12,158 nt of DNA from Saccoglossus kowalevskii (Eukaryota; Hemichordata; Enteropneusta; Harrimaniidae): NCBI RefSeq assembly GCF_000003605.2, contig NW_003121914.1, positions 90,257 to 102,414 of the forward strand. Reading direction: 5' to 3'. The notes under the pieces are model-generated. The model was not told the DNA's origin and searched no databases. It saw nothing but the letters and a program-made list of their open reading frames with translations. A program made the translations under genes and the position numbers. Positions 1-7,859 of this stretch are shown one piece after another; the first letter of the stretch is position 1; each line of letters starts with the position of its first letter.

Positions 1-455
1 ATCTGCACACGAAAACAAATGTGATGTTTACAATCTGCATACGAAAATAAATGTGATGTTCACAATCTGCACATGAAAACAGTTGTGACATTTACAATCT
101 CCATATGAAAACAATTGTGACATTTACAATCTCCATATTAATACAATTATGACATTTACAATCTCCATATGAACAAAATTGTGACATTTACAATCTTCAT
201 AAGGAAAACAAGTGTGATATTTACAATCTCCATACGGAGACAAGTGTGACATTTACAATCTTCATATGAACAAAATTGTGACATTTACAATCTCCGGACA
301 ATAACGAGTGACATTTACAATCTGCATACAGAGACAAGTGTGACATTTACAATCTTCATATAAATAAAACTGTAACATTTGCAATTTCCACACAAAAAAA
401 TGTGTGAAATTTAGAATCTCCATAAGAATACAAGTGTGATATTGTGATATTTATA
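1..455. repeat. Minisatellite, 32-bp period, about 14 copies, cut by the left window edge
   Basis: Fourteen consecutive units can be laid out by eye, starting at 1, 33, 65, 97, 129, 161, 193, 226, 258, 290, 320, 352, 384 and 416. Most are exactly 32 bp; the exceptions are 33 bp (193-225), 30 bp (290-319) and about 40 bp (416-455, with a small internal duplication of GTGATATT). Each unit starts ATCTSCATA or similar, has an A-rich middle, and ends TGTGACATTTACA. Divergence rises towards the right end, as expected at the edge of a tandem array. There are no unique spacers between units, so this is a tandem satellite and not a CRISPR array. The array starts at base 1, so its true length is unknown. 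Confidence 0.93.
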
Positions 456-1236
456 CTTTCTATTCAATGCATATTTGTCGACCACAGATACAGTATCAAT
501 AAAAGTGACTGGAATGAACATGGAAGCTAAATCCAATTTCACTTTCAGACACATTTATTCTTAGCTGCCATCAATGATCCTAATTGTAGTGATTATATTT
601 CATTGATATATTGAAATAAATTTCGGATTAATATGCCTCATGATCTATGTTTTCTTTTGTGATCTGCTTGACGATTGTTTTGTGTTTTTGAACTTGAGAA
701 TTTACGTTGACAATTTCGTATTTATGTATTGTCTAGTTTTTTCTCCTTTTTCAGATTTTGCGCACGACGATTTTGAAAAAAAAACTACTTACCGTACAAC
801 AAGGTTCTTGCTTTTATGTACGAAAGCCTGGCAACCATCTTGATTTTTTTTTAATTTGGCGACTTTTAACTAAGACTGCTTCCACCACAATTGCTCGACT
901 AGTTCGAAAACATTTGTTAATTATATTGTTCTTAAATGATGTTAAAATAAAAATAAATTAAAATAACATGTTTGCCTATATTAAAGTTATCTGTAAAAGT
1001 TTTCAATTGCACGTGCTTCTCCATATGAATTTGCAGGAGCAAGGATTTTACACATATCAACACAATTTCTGACCAATAACTTCAAAAATATGAACTGAAA
1101 TGATTAAACAATTTTTGAAGGGGAGTTAACAGTTCATGAAAAATACCCCTCTCTGAGAAATGCTATAATTATTGCTTTACCAAAAATGAATTGTATCATT
1201 TTGTATGGACAAATGTGCGAATGTAAATTGTCTTCT

Positions 1237-1244
1237 TCACGTGA
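1237..1244. promoter_or_regulatory. TCACGTGA palindrome (extended E-box)
   Basis: This is a perfect 8-bp palindrome of the type bound by bHLH-zip factors of the MITF/TFE/USF group. The same 8-mer recurs at 9037-9044 and 11699-11706. No promoter or exon is recognisable next to this copy, so its function is unproven. Confidence 0.35.
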
Positions 1245-1941
1245 CATTGTAGCCTAGCAACCCGTCGCAAGGGGATAAAGGAAGAGATGAAACTTACAAT
1301 TGCTTCGTATATTGCATTATAACATTATACCATTGTTAGGAGTGTTAGTTACTGCTTGCAGCCAAGTTTCTTATCATATCATACTATTGCCCATAGTTGG
1401 GCACTGCGTTACGTCATGGATATACATTATCAAATTATCAGTGTCACTCTATTATAATCCACCGGCCCCGATGCATAACACTTTGACCTTCCATGCGGTA
1501 ACGAAAATTATGCGGAGTTTGCGACGTAAACAATTAAAACACATTGATACAACATTAAAACATTCGATTAGGACTCACGCAATGGGTCACCTGCGTGTTT
1601 AGACAAAGAGCAATATTGTTGTTATGAGAACATAAACGGGACAAAGCGAAACCAAAAAAATGTCGAAGAGACCCACAAAACACCCGACGGATCTGAACGA
1701 AGCCGAACCAGGTCTGAACATCGCAAAAATACATACATAATGTAAATTATGTAATCCAGTGCAGTACAGCTTACTATTAGAAAAAAATTTTAAGTTATCC
1801 GCAAGTTTCCATCCACCAGTCATACATTTATATGTTCACAATTCATAATCACTACTTCGTGTGGTTTACAAAATACAAAATTTACGGTTTGTGTTTAATT
1901 TAAAACTAAAAATATCAATTGGAAACCGTTTGACAACTCAC

Positions 1942-1963
1942 AACAGCTGTTATTCTGACGTCA
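1942..1963. promoter_or_regulatory. Palindromic E-box followed by a perfect CRE
   Basis: AACAGCTGTT at 1942-1951 is a 10-bp perfect palindrome around a CAGCTG E-box, a class bound by tissue-specific bHLH dimers. Four bases later TGACGTCA at 1956-1963 is the full palindromic cAMP response element bound by CREB/ATF bZIP dimers. The tight spacing suggests a composite enhancer element, but no transcription start can be identified nearby. Confidence 0.4.
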
Positions 1964-2151
1964 CAAAAAATCTGTTCAGTTAAATACTAATTTGAATATT
2001 AAATATCATATTTACCACTTATCTCTGAAATTATGGCAATAGACGAGAGTTGGGGCAATGTAGGAGACTATGCTGTACAAGCGCGTGCAGACTAGAGTAT
2101 TTCAATGAATAGGGAAACATAACGTCACGAATTGCCAAAGCTTATTTATAC

Positions 2152-2159
2152 TGACGTCA
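2152..2159. promoter_or_regulatory. Perfect CRE (TGACGTCA)
   Basis: This is the second full CRE palindrome in the window, about 200 bp after the one at 1956. A looser half-site (AACGTCAC) lies about 20 bp before it. No gene start was recognised close by. Confidence 0.35.
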
Positions 2160-2424
2160 TAGTGACTATAGTTGGAGATAAGTTCTTTTCTATTTCACAT
2201 TGATGACAAATATATAGCACCCTTGATTTTGGAATGAATGGAAGTCATTATACACCATAATTTGTAGTAAAAGACTTATAAGAATATTTCTTGCTAAATA
2301 GAATTATTTAATTAATTATTTATTGGAATACAATCTATTATTCGACGCGTGGCACCAGCTGACGCACTGGTCGATTAGACGCCTACCGATGGTATACCAA
2401 TAATGAATTCCCCACAGTGCCACA

Positions 2425-2824
2425 TTGGATTTTAACCACTTTTATCGGAAGAGCGGCTCGATTTACAACTGGTGCAGTATACTTGTTTGGCGATGCAGTA
2501 CAGTTGCTCAGTGGTGTAGTATAGCTGTTTGGCGGTGTAGTATAGTTGTTCAGAAGTGTAGAATAGTTGTTTGGCGGTGTAGTATAGTTGTTCAGGAGTG
2601 CAGTATACTTCTTTGGCGGTGCAGTATAGTTGTTCAAAAGTGCAGTATAGTTGGATTTTAACCATTTTTATCTGAAGAGCGGCTCGATTTACAACTGGTG
2701 CAGTATACTTGTTTGGCGATGCAGTACGGTTGCTCAGTGGTGTAGTATAGCTGTTTGGCGGTGTAGTATAGTTGTTCAGAAGTGTAGTATAGTTGTTTAG
2801 CGGTGCAGTATAGTTGTTCGGAGG
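2425..2824. repeat. 226-bp segmental tandem duplication
   Basis: The sequence at 2425-2598 is repeated at 2651-2824 with a constant offset of 226 bp and only scattered substitutions. The copied segment contains unique DNA (TTGGATTTTAACC through GAGCGGCTCGATTTACAA) plus the first units of the 21-bp array. The duplication therefore happened after the array had formed. The offset is one more than a multiple of three, so it shifts any reading frame crossing the junction, which argues against coding. Confidence 0.9.
2473..2653. repeat. 21-bp minisatellite, block 1 (8 units plus a partial unit)
   Basis: Units start at 2473, 2494, 2515, 2536, 2557, 2578, 2599 and 2620, all exactly 21 bp. Each reads TGYAGTATAGTTGTT followed by a variable tail. 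Tails alternate between TGGCGG-type and CAGAAG-type, so the real repeating unit is a 42-bp dimer. A ninth, partial unit at 2641 breaks into the duplicated unique segment. Confidence 0.93.
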
Positions 2825-3013
2825 TGCAGTATGGTTGTCCAGAAGTGTAGTATAGTTGTTCGGCGGTGCAGTATAGTTGTTCAGAAGTGTGGTATAGTTG
2901 TTTAGCAGTGCAGTATAGTTGTTCGGCGGTGTAGTATGGATGTCCAGAAGTGTAGTATAGTTATTTAGCGGTGCAGTATAGTTGTTCGGCGCTGTAGTAT
3001 GGTTGTCTAGCGA
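2699..3013. repeat. 21-bp minisatellite, block 2 (15 units)
   Basis: Fifteen units of exactly 21 bp run from 2699 to 3013 with no indel. The first four copy block 1. Later units add a third tail type (TCGGCGG) and tend to follow the order TTAGCGG, TCGGNGG, CAGAAG, giving a 63-bp trimer (2783-2845, 2888-2950; a partial trimer without its first member at 2846-2887). Because 21 is divisible by three and the unit lacks stops in several frames, long open frames arise on both strands. Their minus-strand translation (NNYTTPP/NNYTTLL heptads) has no ATG start and is treated as an artefact. Confidence 0.93.
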
Positions 3014-3308
3014 TGTAGTTGGTCGACAACTCTGAAGCTGCACTTGAAAGTAGTCTCGATTCCAATGTTTCGAATGTGCCCATGCAACCCTGTCAACGTC
3101 ACCTGGCACAATAATATTACAAATTTAAAATAAATATTCGCTCTCTTACGTCATACATAAACCTCACAAACAACGTGAAGAATTGGTACTTGCCTACATT
3201 CTGTCCCATATTTTACAACCGATAACCCTAATGGCAGCGTCCTCCTTAACTACGTGCACATTTAATGCTAATTAGGAAATAGAAGACCGTGTTTCTCATT
3301 AGTGTGTG

Positions 3309-3400
3309 ATAACAGGGCAAGGATGGGATGTGCACAATAATGAACGAGACGCATTCGAGCGCATTATTTGAACGAATGTCCCGTCCGATCCTTGTTATTT
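3309..3400. repeat. Imperfect foldback (about 92 bp)
   Basis: The outer arms ATAACA...AGGATGGGATG (3309-3330) and the complement of GTCCCGTCCGATCCTTGTTAT (3378-3398) match apart from a 4-base gap and a few mismatches. Inside them AATAATG (3336-3342) and CATTATT (3362-3368) pair perfectly. The centre is CpG-rich for this window. It may be the remnant of a small foldback or MITE-like element; no clear target-site duplication was found. Confidence 0.45.
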
Positions 3401-3655
3401 AAACAATAATAAATCTCCCACGTCGTCTTATTGGATGAGGAGAATGGTCCATAGCAAAATGATGTGTAAAATAATTTGCGAAACCGAAAACATTGTCGCG
3501 TCTAGACCCTTCTCAACCAATATGACGATGAGGGGGCGGGGGTCATTAATGTTGTTATAAATCATCACCATCAGAATCACATTTTTGTGGAAATGAATTT
3601 ACTTGCAAATAGAGGCTTAAATTATCGTGTGGCAATATCAATCTGTGACGTCATA

Positions 3656-3663
3656 AAAACCTC
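3656..3663. promoter_or_regulatory. Perfect CRE (TGACGTCA)
   Basis: This is the third full CRE palindrome, roughly 1.5 kb right of the second. Together the three flank the 21-bp minisatellite. A near-CRE (CGACGTCA) also occurs at 8616-8623 inside the transporter intron. Confidence 0.35.
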
Positions 3664-3866
3664 AAATTTTGATAGTGGTGATTTTAATACGCAATAATGA
3701 GCACTGTTGAGTCCTATATTTAAATTATAATACATAGAAATGTTGCAAATTGCGTGCAGTGGTACCTTGAGAATGAATAAATCGACAATGTGGTAAGCGT
3801 AGAACGTTCATCAGTAAACGGCTGGTAATGAGACGAAAGCCCAGATAACATGGCTGCACCTATCGA

Positions 3867-3874
3867 CCAATCAG
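3867..3874 (+). promoter_or_regulatory. CCAAT box (NF-Y type)
   Basis: ACCAATCAGA around 3866-3875 is a strong match to the NF-Y consensus, and it sits in a locally CpG-richer patch (AACGCGGCG). An ATGGCTGC motif lies about 15 bp upstream of it. This could be a promoter remnant or a distal element; no downstream exon is recognisable. Confidence 0.35.
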
Positions 3875-4363
3875 AACGCGGCGTTTCATTAATGGCTCGC
3901 TCACGGTATTGTAGGCGCTGATAACTCATACACCTACAATTTAGTATGGAGATACACTAAAATAGCGTGCATCGGTGAAGACCAAATCGGAGGATAAAAT
4001 AATCTATTTACTAACTTCTAAAGTTATGCATAAAGACGGTACCTAGGCAAATATATGTCCATAAAATTGCAAAGAAAAGAAAGCAAATTGCATCGGGAGG
4101 ACAGAGAGACGCCCCACCAGCGAAAAATAATAGTGCACCCATATAATATCATTCTCTACAAACATTCAATGCTAAATGTGATTCCATATTATTGAGATTG
4201 AGTCTAAATTATGTATCCGTTCATTTTTTTTGTCCTTGCATTGGCCAAGGAAAAATATTACACTGCATATCGCGATCAACTAAAAATAGCTATGTATATT
4301 TGTATTGACACAAATCGTGATATTTTCATACATGTGACATTTAAAGCGGATGGGGTCATCACC

Positions 4364-4375
4364 TGCGCATGCGCG
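4364..4375. promoter_or_regulatory. Perfect NRF1-type site
   Basis: TGCGCATGCGCG fits the NRF1 (erect wing/P3A2 family) consensus YGCGCAYGCGCR at every position and is strikingly CpG-rich for this AT-rich window. NRF1 sites usually lie within about 100 bp of housekeeping transcription starts. No confident exon is visible either side, so this marks a candidate unannotated promoter or a chance site. Confidence 0.45.
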
Positions 4376-4527
4376 GGAATTGAGTCCCAAGCAACGATAA
4401 CAACGAACGCTAAAACGCAAAGGCTCACTGTTAGGCGTTTGTTAATAAACAACGACACACCATGGCCGTTTGCCACATGCGTGGGACGACTCCCCCTAAT
4501 ATGTCGAGCTTTCAACGAGATGTGACA

Positions 4528-4608
4528 GTGAAAATTACTCCTCCATGGAAATTACAAGTATTAGATGTGAAAATTACATGTGACAATGGAAATTACATGT
4601 ATTGCCAT
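4528..4608. repeat. Two-copy direct repeat of about 40 bp
   Basis: 4528-4566 and 4567-4608 both begin GTGAAAATTAC and contain TGGAAATTACA followed by GTATT. They differ by a few substitutions and a 3-bp length change. The second copy contains ATTACATGT twice. This is a minor tandem duplication with no coding implication. Confidence 0.6.
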
Positions 4609-6228
4609 GTAATCACTAGAAACACGACTTAACATCGATTCGATGTTCCTTAATGTCACGAAATAGTACAAAGTCAATGAAGATATCACTTGGCTTCGAA
4701 TAAAATTTGGTATTAGGTCTTCCAATCTGGAGTGAGAATGTTTTACCTTGGTACGCAGCACAATGCCTCTCTCGGTGATTGCTTTGAATTATCTATATAT
4801 ATGCATTATAGGGTCTCCGAGACTACAATAACATCTATTTGTGGTGTTTGGATGTTTTTATTACTAATGCAAATGTATTCTTACATTAATTCATCTGAGC
4901 AAGGTTTAACGGAACCAAGAAGTAACTCTTCATTTGCAAGGACGAATGATATACTTTATGCTATCTCGAATAATGGACATTAATTACGTAGGCGGTAAAT
5001 TAAATTTAACGGCTCGCAATGTTATCCATCGTTCATTGACCAGAGTGACCGATTTAAAGAGCAATCCGATAGACATCTTTATTATTTTTTGAAGTACTCA
5101 TTTAATTATTGTCCACAAGACTACATTGTAGTGCGCAATAGATAAACTCAAATCAACAGGTAGTTATCGGCAACTCACTCTGCAATACAGCGGGGGCATC
5201 TACGTTGGAAGTGTTGCATCATCCATATATAGCGTTACTATGACCTCCCAATTCGTCTATTCACTGAGTAACGCCTTAAGTATTATTACAGTACGAATAT
5301 AAACAATATAAAATATATATTTACTTCTTGTCAAATTTAAAGCCGAAATAATTTCGATAATAGTTTGAGCTGATCACCCAATATAAAGACGCTAAACAAA
5401 CTTAACGAAATGATATAATTCTTTGAATCAATTTCCAAACACCTTCTCTGTTTAAAGGAAATCAAAGCTGACATACACGAATAAAAGGGGCATATCTTTG
5501 AAAAATTAAAACAGATTTTCAATCTTTGTTGATGGTGAGATTTTTTAAACTCTTAATCAACACATCAAAGTGTGACCTGCCCTGCTTTAGTAAACCACTT
5601 AATAATAGTATTACTGACCCCTGCACAGTATCCAATTAATGATTTCTCCTTGGACTAATGACCTTCGTGTACGTTGCGTCCGGTCTCGCGTTAAGATAAT
5701 AATGCATAATCAGAATATATCGTTCACGTCCAACAGCCGGAGTACGATTAGTAAAACAAGTTCGCAAAGCTGGAAACAAAATTTACTATAGTGATTCTCA
5801 TTCATGCTAAGGAAACGGGAACCAATAATGAATCTCGTCAATTTTGGAGGCTGTAATATTTTTGACAACCTCGTAAATAACATAAAAATTATATTGATTT
5901 GGGGAAAGTGTGTCTGAATAAAGTTATCACAATACAGGGCGAAAATGGTATATTTCACTACATTTTCCGCTCACCGAGGTTGTTCGTCTAAAATCGATGT
6001 ATCTGGTAATGATATATGATGTATTCGGGTTGTTGGCACAATCAGTGACAGACTTCTACTTGTCGGTCATACATGCACTTATATCATAATTGCTACACAA
6101 ACATTGACTCAATCTGGTAACCATAGGACAATCTAATAGCTTGTAGTATATCAGTCTTAGCATCTTTGCTTGCCGATGCATGTCAGAGGTCCTAGTACAC
6201 AATGTGTAGGTCGACAGTCATCCAACCT

Positions 6229-6289
6229 ATATCGTGTCACGATATTATATATTCGTGTTTTACACTCACTGACGTGTCACGCTATATAA
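6229..6289. promoter_or_regulatory. Duplicated CGTGTCACG palindrome with TATA-like sequence
   Basis: CGTGTCACG occurs at 6233-6241 and 6273-6281, 40 bp apart. The first copy sits in a 17-bp perfect dyad (ATATCGTG, T, CACGATAT, 6229-6245). The second is followed directly by CTATATAAC (6282-6290), a TATA-box-like sequence. Two identical nine-base palindromes this close look like paired sites for a dimeric factor. No coding exon follows before the SLC12 promoter at about 7026, so a link to that gene is only inferred. Confidence 0.35.
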
Positions 6290-6951
6290 CACATTGTTGT
6301 CGTGTAGAAAATAACAATTAATAATCAGTGCGTCAAAATGGTGAGATCAAAATAAAACATCGCGACATCTGTTCCCAATCACGCTTACAACACGTGACTC
6401 AATATGAATATTCATTAACCAATACTACACGATAACAAAAATAATAACTATAACAATCTTTGCAGTGCCGAATAAATTTTGTTACGAATTTTGAAATCTC
6501 TATGTGAATGTTTGGCAAGGCGATGGTAAGATAGGGTGTAACTTGAACCCTCAACAACAACAGCGACACAACTAGAGAACTGATGAAGACTGTTCAACAC
6601 TACATTTAGAACATACAACGATTTGACAAAAGTAGACAGTCCAACATTCTTAATGGAAATTCTGTACGAATATGTTGAATTAAGAACCCTTTCGGAGACC
6701 ATGCCATGAAGACAGACAAGTTCAAAATAAACTGATGTAGTGTGTCAAACAACAAATAACGCGAAGTGATCAACATGTTGATTAGGCCTTGTATTGTATC
6801 CGTATTTTATCGTCAGCGTCATGTATGTCCTTCAGTCAAAATTTTTAGCATTTTTGGGGTTGAGTGACAAACTGATGTGTGTTTATTTAACGAAAACACA
6901 GGATCAAGGACCTATTCACAGTTGACTGGCTGTGTGGCTCAAAAGCTGAAC

Positions 6952-7059
6952 TAAGGTCACATTGTCAGTGAGGTCTTTGCATAGATAAGCAATGGCTTAT
7001 CTGATATCCCAAGATGCACGGCGGCTATATAAGATTGAAGATTATATAGCAGTAAAGCA
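6952..7059 (+). promoter_or_regulatory. Core promoter of the SLC12 cotransporter gene: GATA dyad plus TATA box
   Basis: Reading towards the gene: TAAGGTCAC at 6952-6960 resembles an ERR/FTZ-F1-type nuclear receptor half-site. AGATAAGC (6983-6990), AATG, GCTTATCT (6995-7002) is a perfect inverted pair of GATA-factor sites. TATATAAG at 7026-7033 is a good TATA box. By normal TATA spacing transcription should start at about 7050-7060, giving a leader of roughly 70-75 nt before the ATG at 7128. The TATA box is itself half of a perfect dyad (CTATATAA 7025-7032, TTATATAG 7042-7049). Paired GATA sites about 25 bp from a TATA box suggest tissue-restricted expression, for example in gut or another transporting epithelium; that tissue is inference. 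Confidence 0.7.
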
Positions 7060-7063
7060 TTAA

Positions 7064-7096
7064 ATGAGCGGTTCACAAGTGACGAACATATCGTAA
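7064..7096 (+). other. Upstream ORF in the 5' leader (10 codons plus stop)
   Basis: ATG at 7064 opens a 10-residue frame, MSGSQVTNIS, closed by TAA at 7094-7096. It lies between the inferred cap site and the main ATG. Its context is weak (T at -3, A at +4) and it would be within about 15 nt of the cap, so most ribosomes should scan past it. It could modestly dampen translation. It is out of frame with the main ORF and ends 31 nt before it. Confidence 0.45.
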
Positions 7097-7127
7097 GGCA
7101 CTTGAACAGCGCATTTTTTCTCAAATC

Positions 7128-7853
7128 ATGGATAAACCCATTGAAGACCCAGACTATGTTGTAGCAGACCCGGGCATCGAACTGAACCGTGGTTCTGATA
7201 TACTTAAAGATGAGAAGGACAGTAAGGGAAAAAACAAGGAAACTGAAAAACCTGGAAAAGATACTCCGGAGAAGTCAAAATCGGTCACCGTCGAGATAAC
7301 TGTTACGGGCGATAAGGATGATGACAAGAAAAAGGACGACGTGCCTACCATTACGGTATCCGAGCCAACAACCGCACCCAAGAAGGTTGAGCCACCTAAG
7401 AAGCAAGAGGAAAAAAAGGTAGGAGACAGCAAAGAGAAAGACAAGTTGGGAGGCAGCAAAAATGAGCCAAACGGTCCACAGCTTGGTCCACCATCAGTCA
7501 ATGATAACGGCAGAAGAGACAGTGACGCAAGTACGGGAAGTAGTAAGGTTCCATTGGGAATTCTAGCAAACGACAGAATAAGAAGTGCATCTCGTGTCTC
7601 GCAACTATCATGGGCTGTCCCAAGAAATCGTACCCTAACAGGACTCTCTGACGTTCCTCAAAGGGACCGTGCGTTTTCCAAACTATCGGCGTATTCGCAA
7701 GACACGGACACGGCGATAATCGGTCCGTTTGGACACAATACAATTGAGGCCATTCCAAGCGAAAAGAACTACGTCGATTTATGGTCTATCGAGTTTGGAG
7801 ACGTGGTCGAAGATGCCGATCGACCTACTTTGCGACAACTACACGAAACCAAG
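7128..7853 (+). CDS. SLC12A1/2/3-like: First coding exon of an SLC12 cation-chloride cotransporter (NKCC/NCC branch), partial
   Basis: It encodes the cytoplasmic N-terminus (242 residues) of a sodium-coupled chloride cotransporter of the plasma membrane. Residues 20-115 are a disordered Lys/Asp/Glu-rich tract; a basophilic-kinase-type RRDS lies at 129-132. The diagnostic part is FGHNTIEAIP (201-210) followed by a Tyr and then RPTLRQLHE (232-240), the order found in NKCC1, NKCC2 and NCC just before the first membrane segment. Thr195 and Thr205 align with WNK-SPAK/OSR1-regulated threonines; the position of human NKCC1 Thr212 is Pro200 here, and no RFx[V/I] docking motif is present. The ATG has A at -3 and G at +4, and an in-frame TGA lies upstream at 7080-7082. 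Reading ends at AAG|GTAGGA, a phase-0 donor; unspliced, it would stop at 7866. FGHNT favours NKCC over NCC, but the subtype is not certain. Transmembrane exons lie beyond the window. Confidence 0.85.
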
Positions 7854-7859
7854 GTAGGA
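7851..7859 (+). other. Splice donor of exon 1 (AAG|GTAGGA)
   Basis: The junction after base 7853 matches the U1 consensus at AG|GT, +3 A and +5 G. It falls between codons (phase 0), directly after the conserved RP.L..LHE block. Family similarity ends here, and the next codons (VGHF, stop) are unlike the family, which supports the boundary. Confidence 0.75.

Larger units (their letters stand above)
456..2424. other. Non-coding stretch with no supported gene
   Basis: The open frames here are short, unrelated to any family I recognise, and often lack an ATG (the frame at 1300-1602 opens on TTG). The composition is AT-rich with frequent stops in all frames. The only items I single out are a CACGTG site at 1237-1244 and the E-box/CRE sites at 1942-1963 and 2152-2159. 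No tRNA, rRNA or transposon protein signature was seen. Confidence 0.6.
3014..6950. other. Long non-coding stretch with no supported gene
   Basis: About 3.9 kb holds no frame with recognisable protein similarity. The longest ATG-initiated one (4211-4525) has no conserved motif and overlaps an NRF1 site. Elements worth separate entries are the CRE at 3656, the foldback at 3309-3400, the CCAAT box at 3867, the NRF1 site at 4364, the two-copy repeat at 4528 and the CGTGTCACG pair at 6233 and 6273. Nothing supported was seen in 4610-6220. Undetected short exons or non-coding RNAs cannot be excluded. Confidence 0.55.

Noticed and set aside
1-455. CRISPR-like appearance of regularly spaced 32-bp repeats
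   Set aside because: Units abut with no unique spacers and the host is eukaryotic; it is a tandem minisatellite.
1300-1602. 100-codon frame
   Set aside because: It starts on TTG, shows no family similarity, and the composition matches the surrounding non-coding DNA.
2425-2661. Plus-strand Cys/Trp-rich open frame over the same repeats
   Set aside because: It starts on TTG and is a translation of the same 21-bp satellite on the opposite strand, with no independent support.
2432-3109. 225-codon minus-strand open frame with NNYTTPP/NNYTTLL heptads and many N-x-T sequons
   Set aside because: It opens on GTG rather than ATG and lies over a 21-bp satellite that is naturally open in several frames. 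The 226-bp duplication shifts frame so the second half reads unrelated heptads. A flanking acceptor-like sequence (GTGCCAG) exists, but nothing else supports an exon.
4211-4525. 104-codon ATG frame
   Set aside because: No recognisable motif or domain, no supporting splice or promoter structure in phase, and a length reachable by chance in 12 kb.
6404-6415. 12-bp palindrome ATGAATATTCAT
   Set aside because: Short AT-rich palindromes are common here. It resembles a POU dimer site only loosely.
7154-7501. 115-codon minus-strand frame opposite the transporter exon
   Set aside because: A Ser/Phe/Leu-rich antisense shadow of the Lys/Asp/Glu-rich coding tract.
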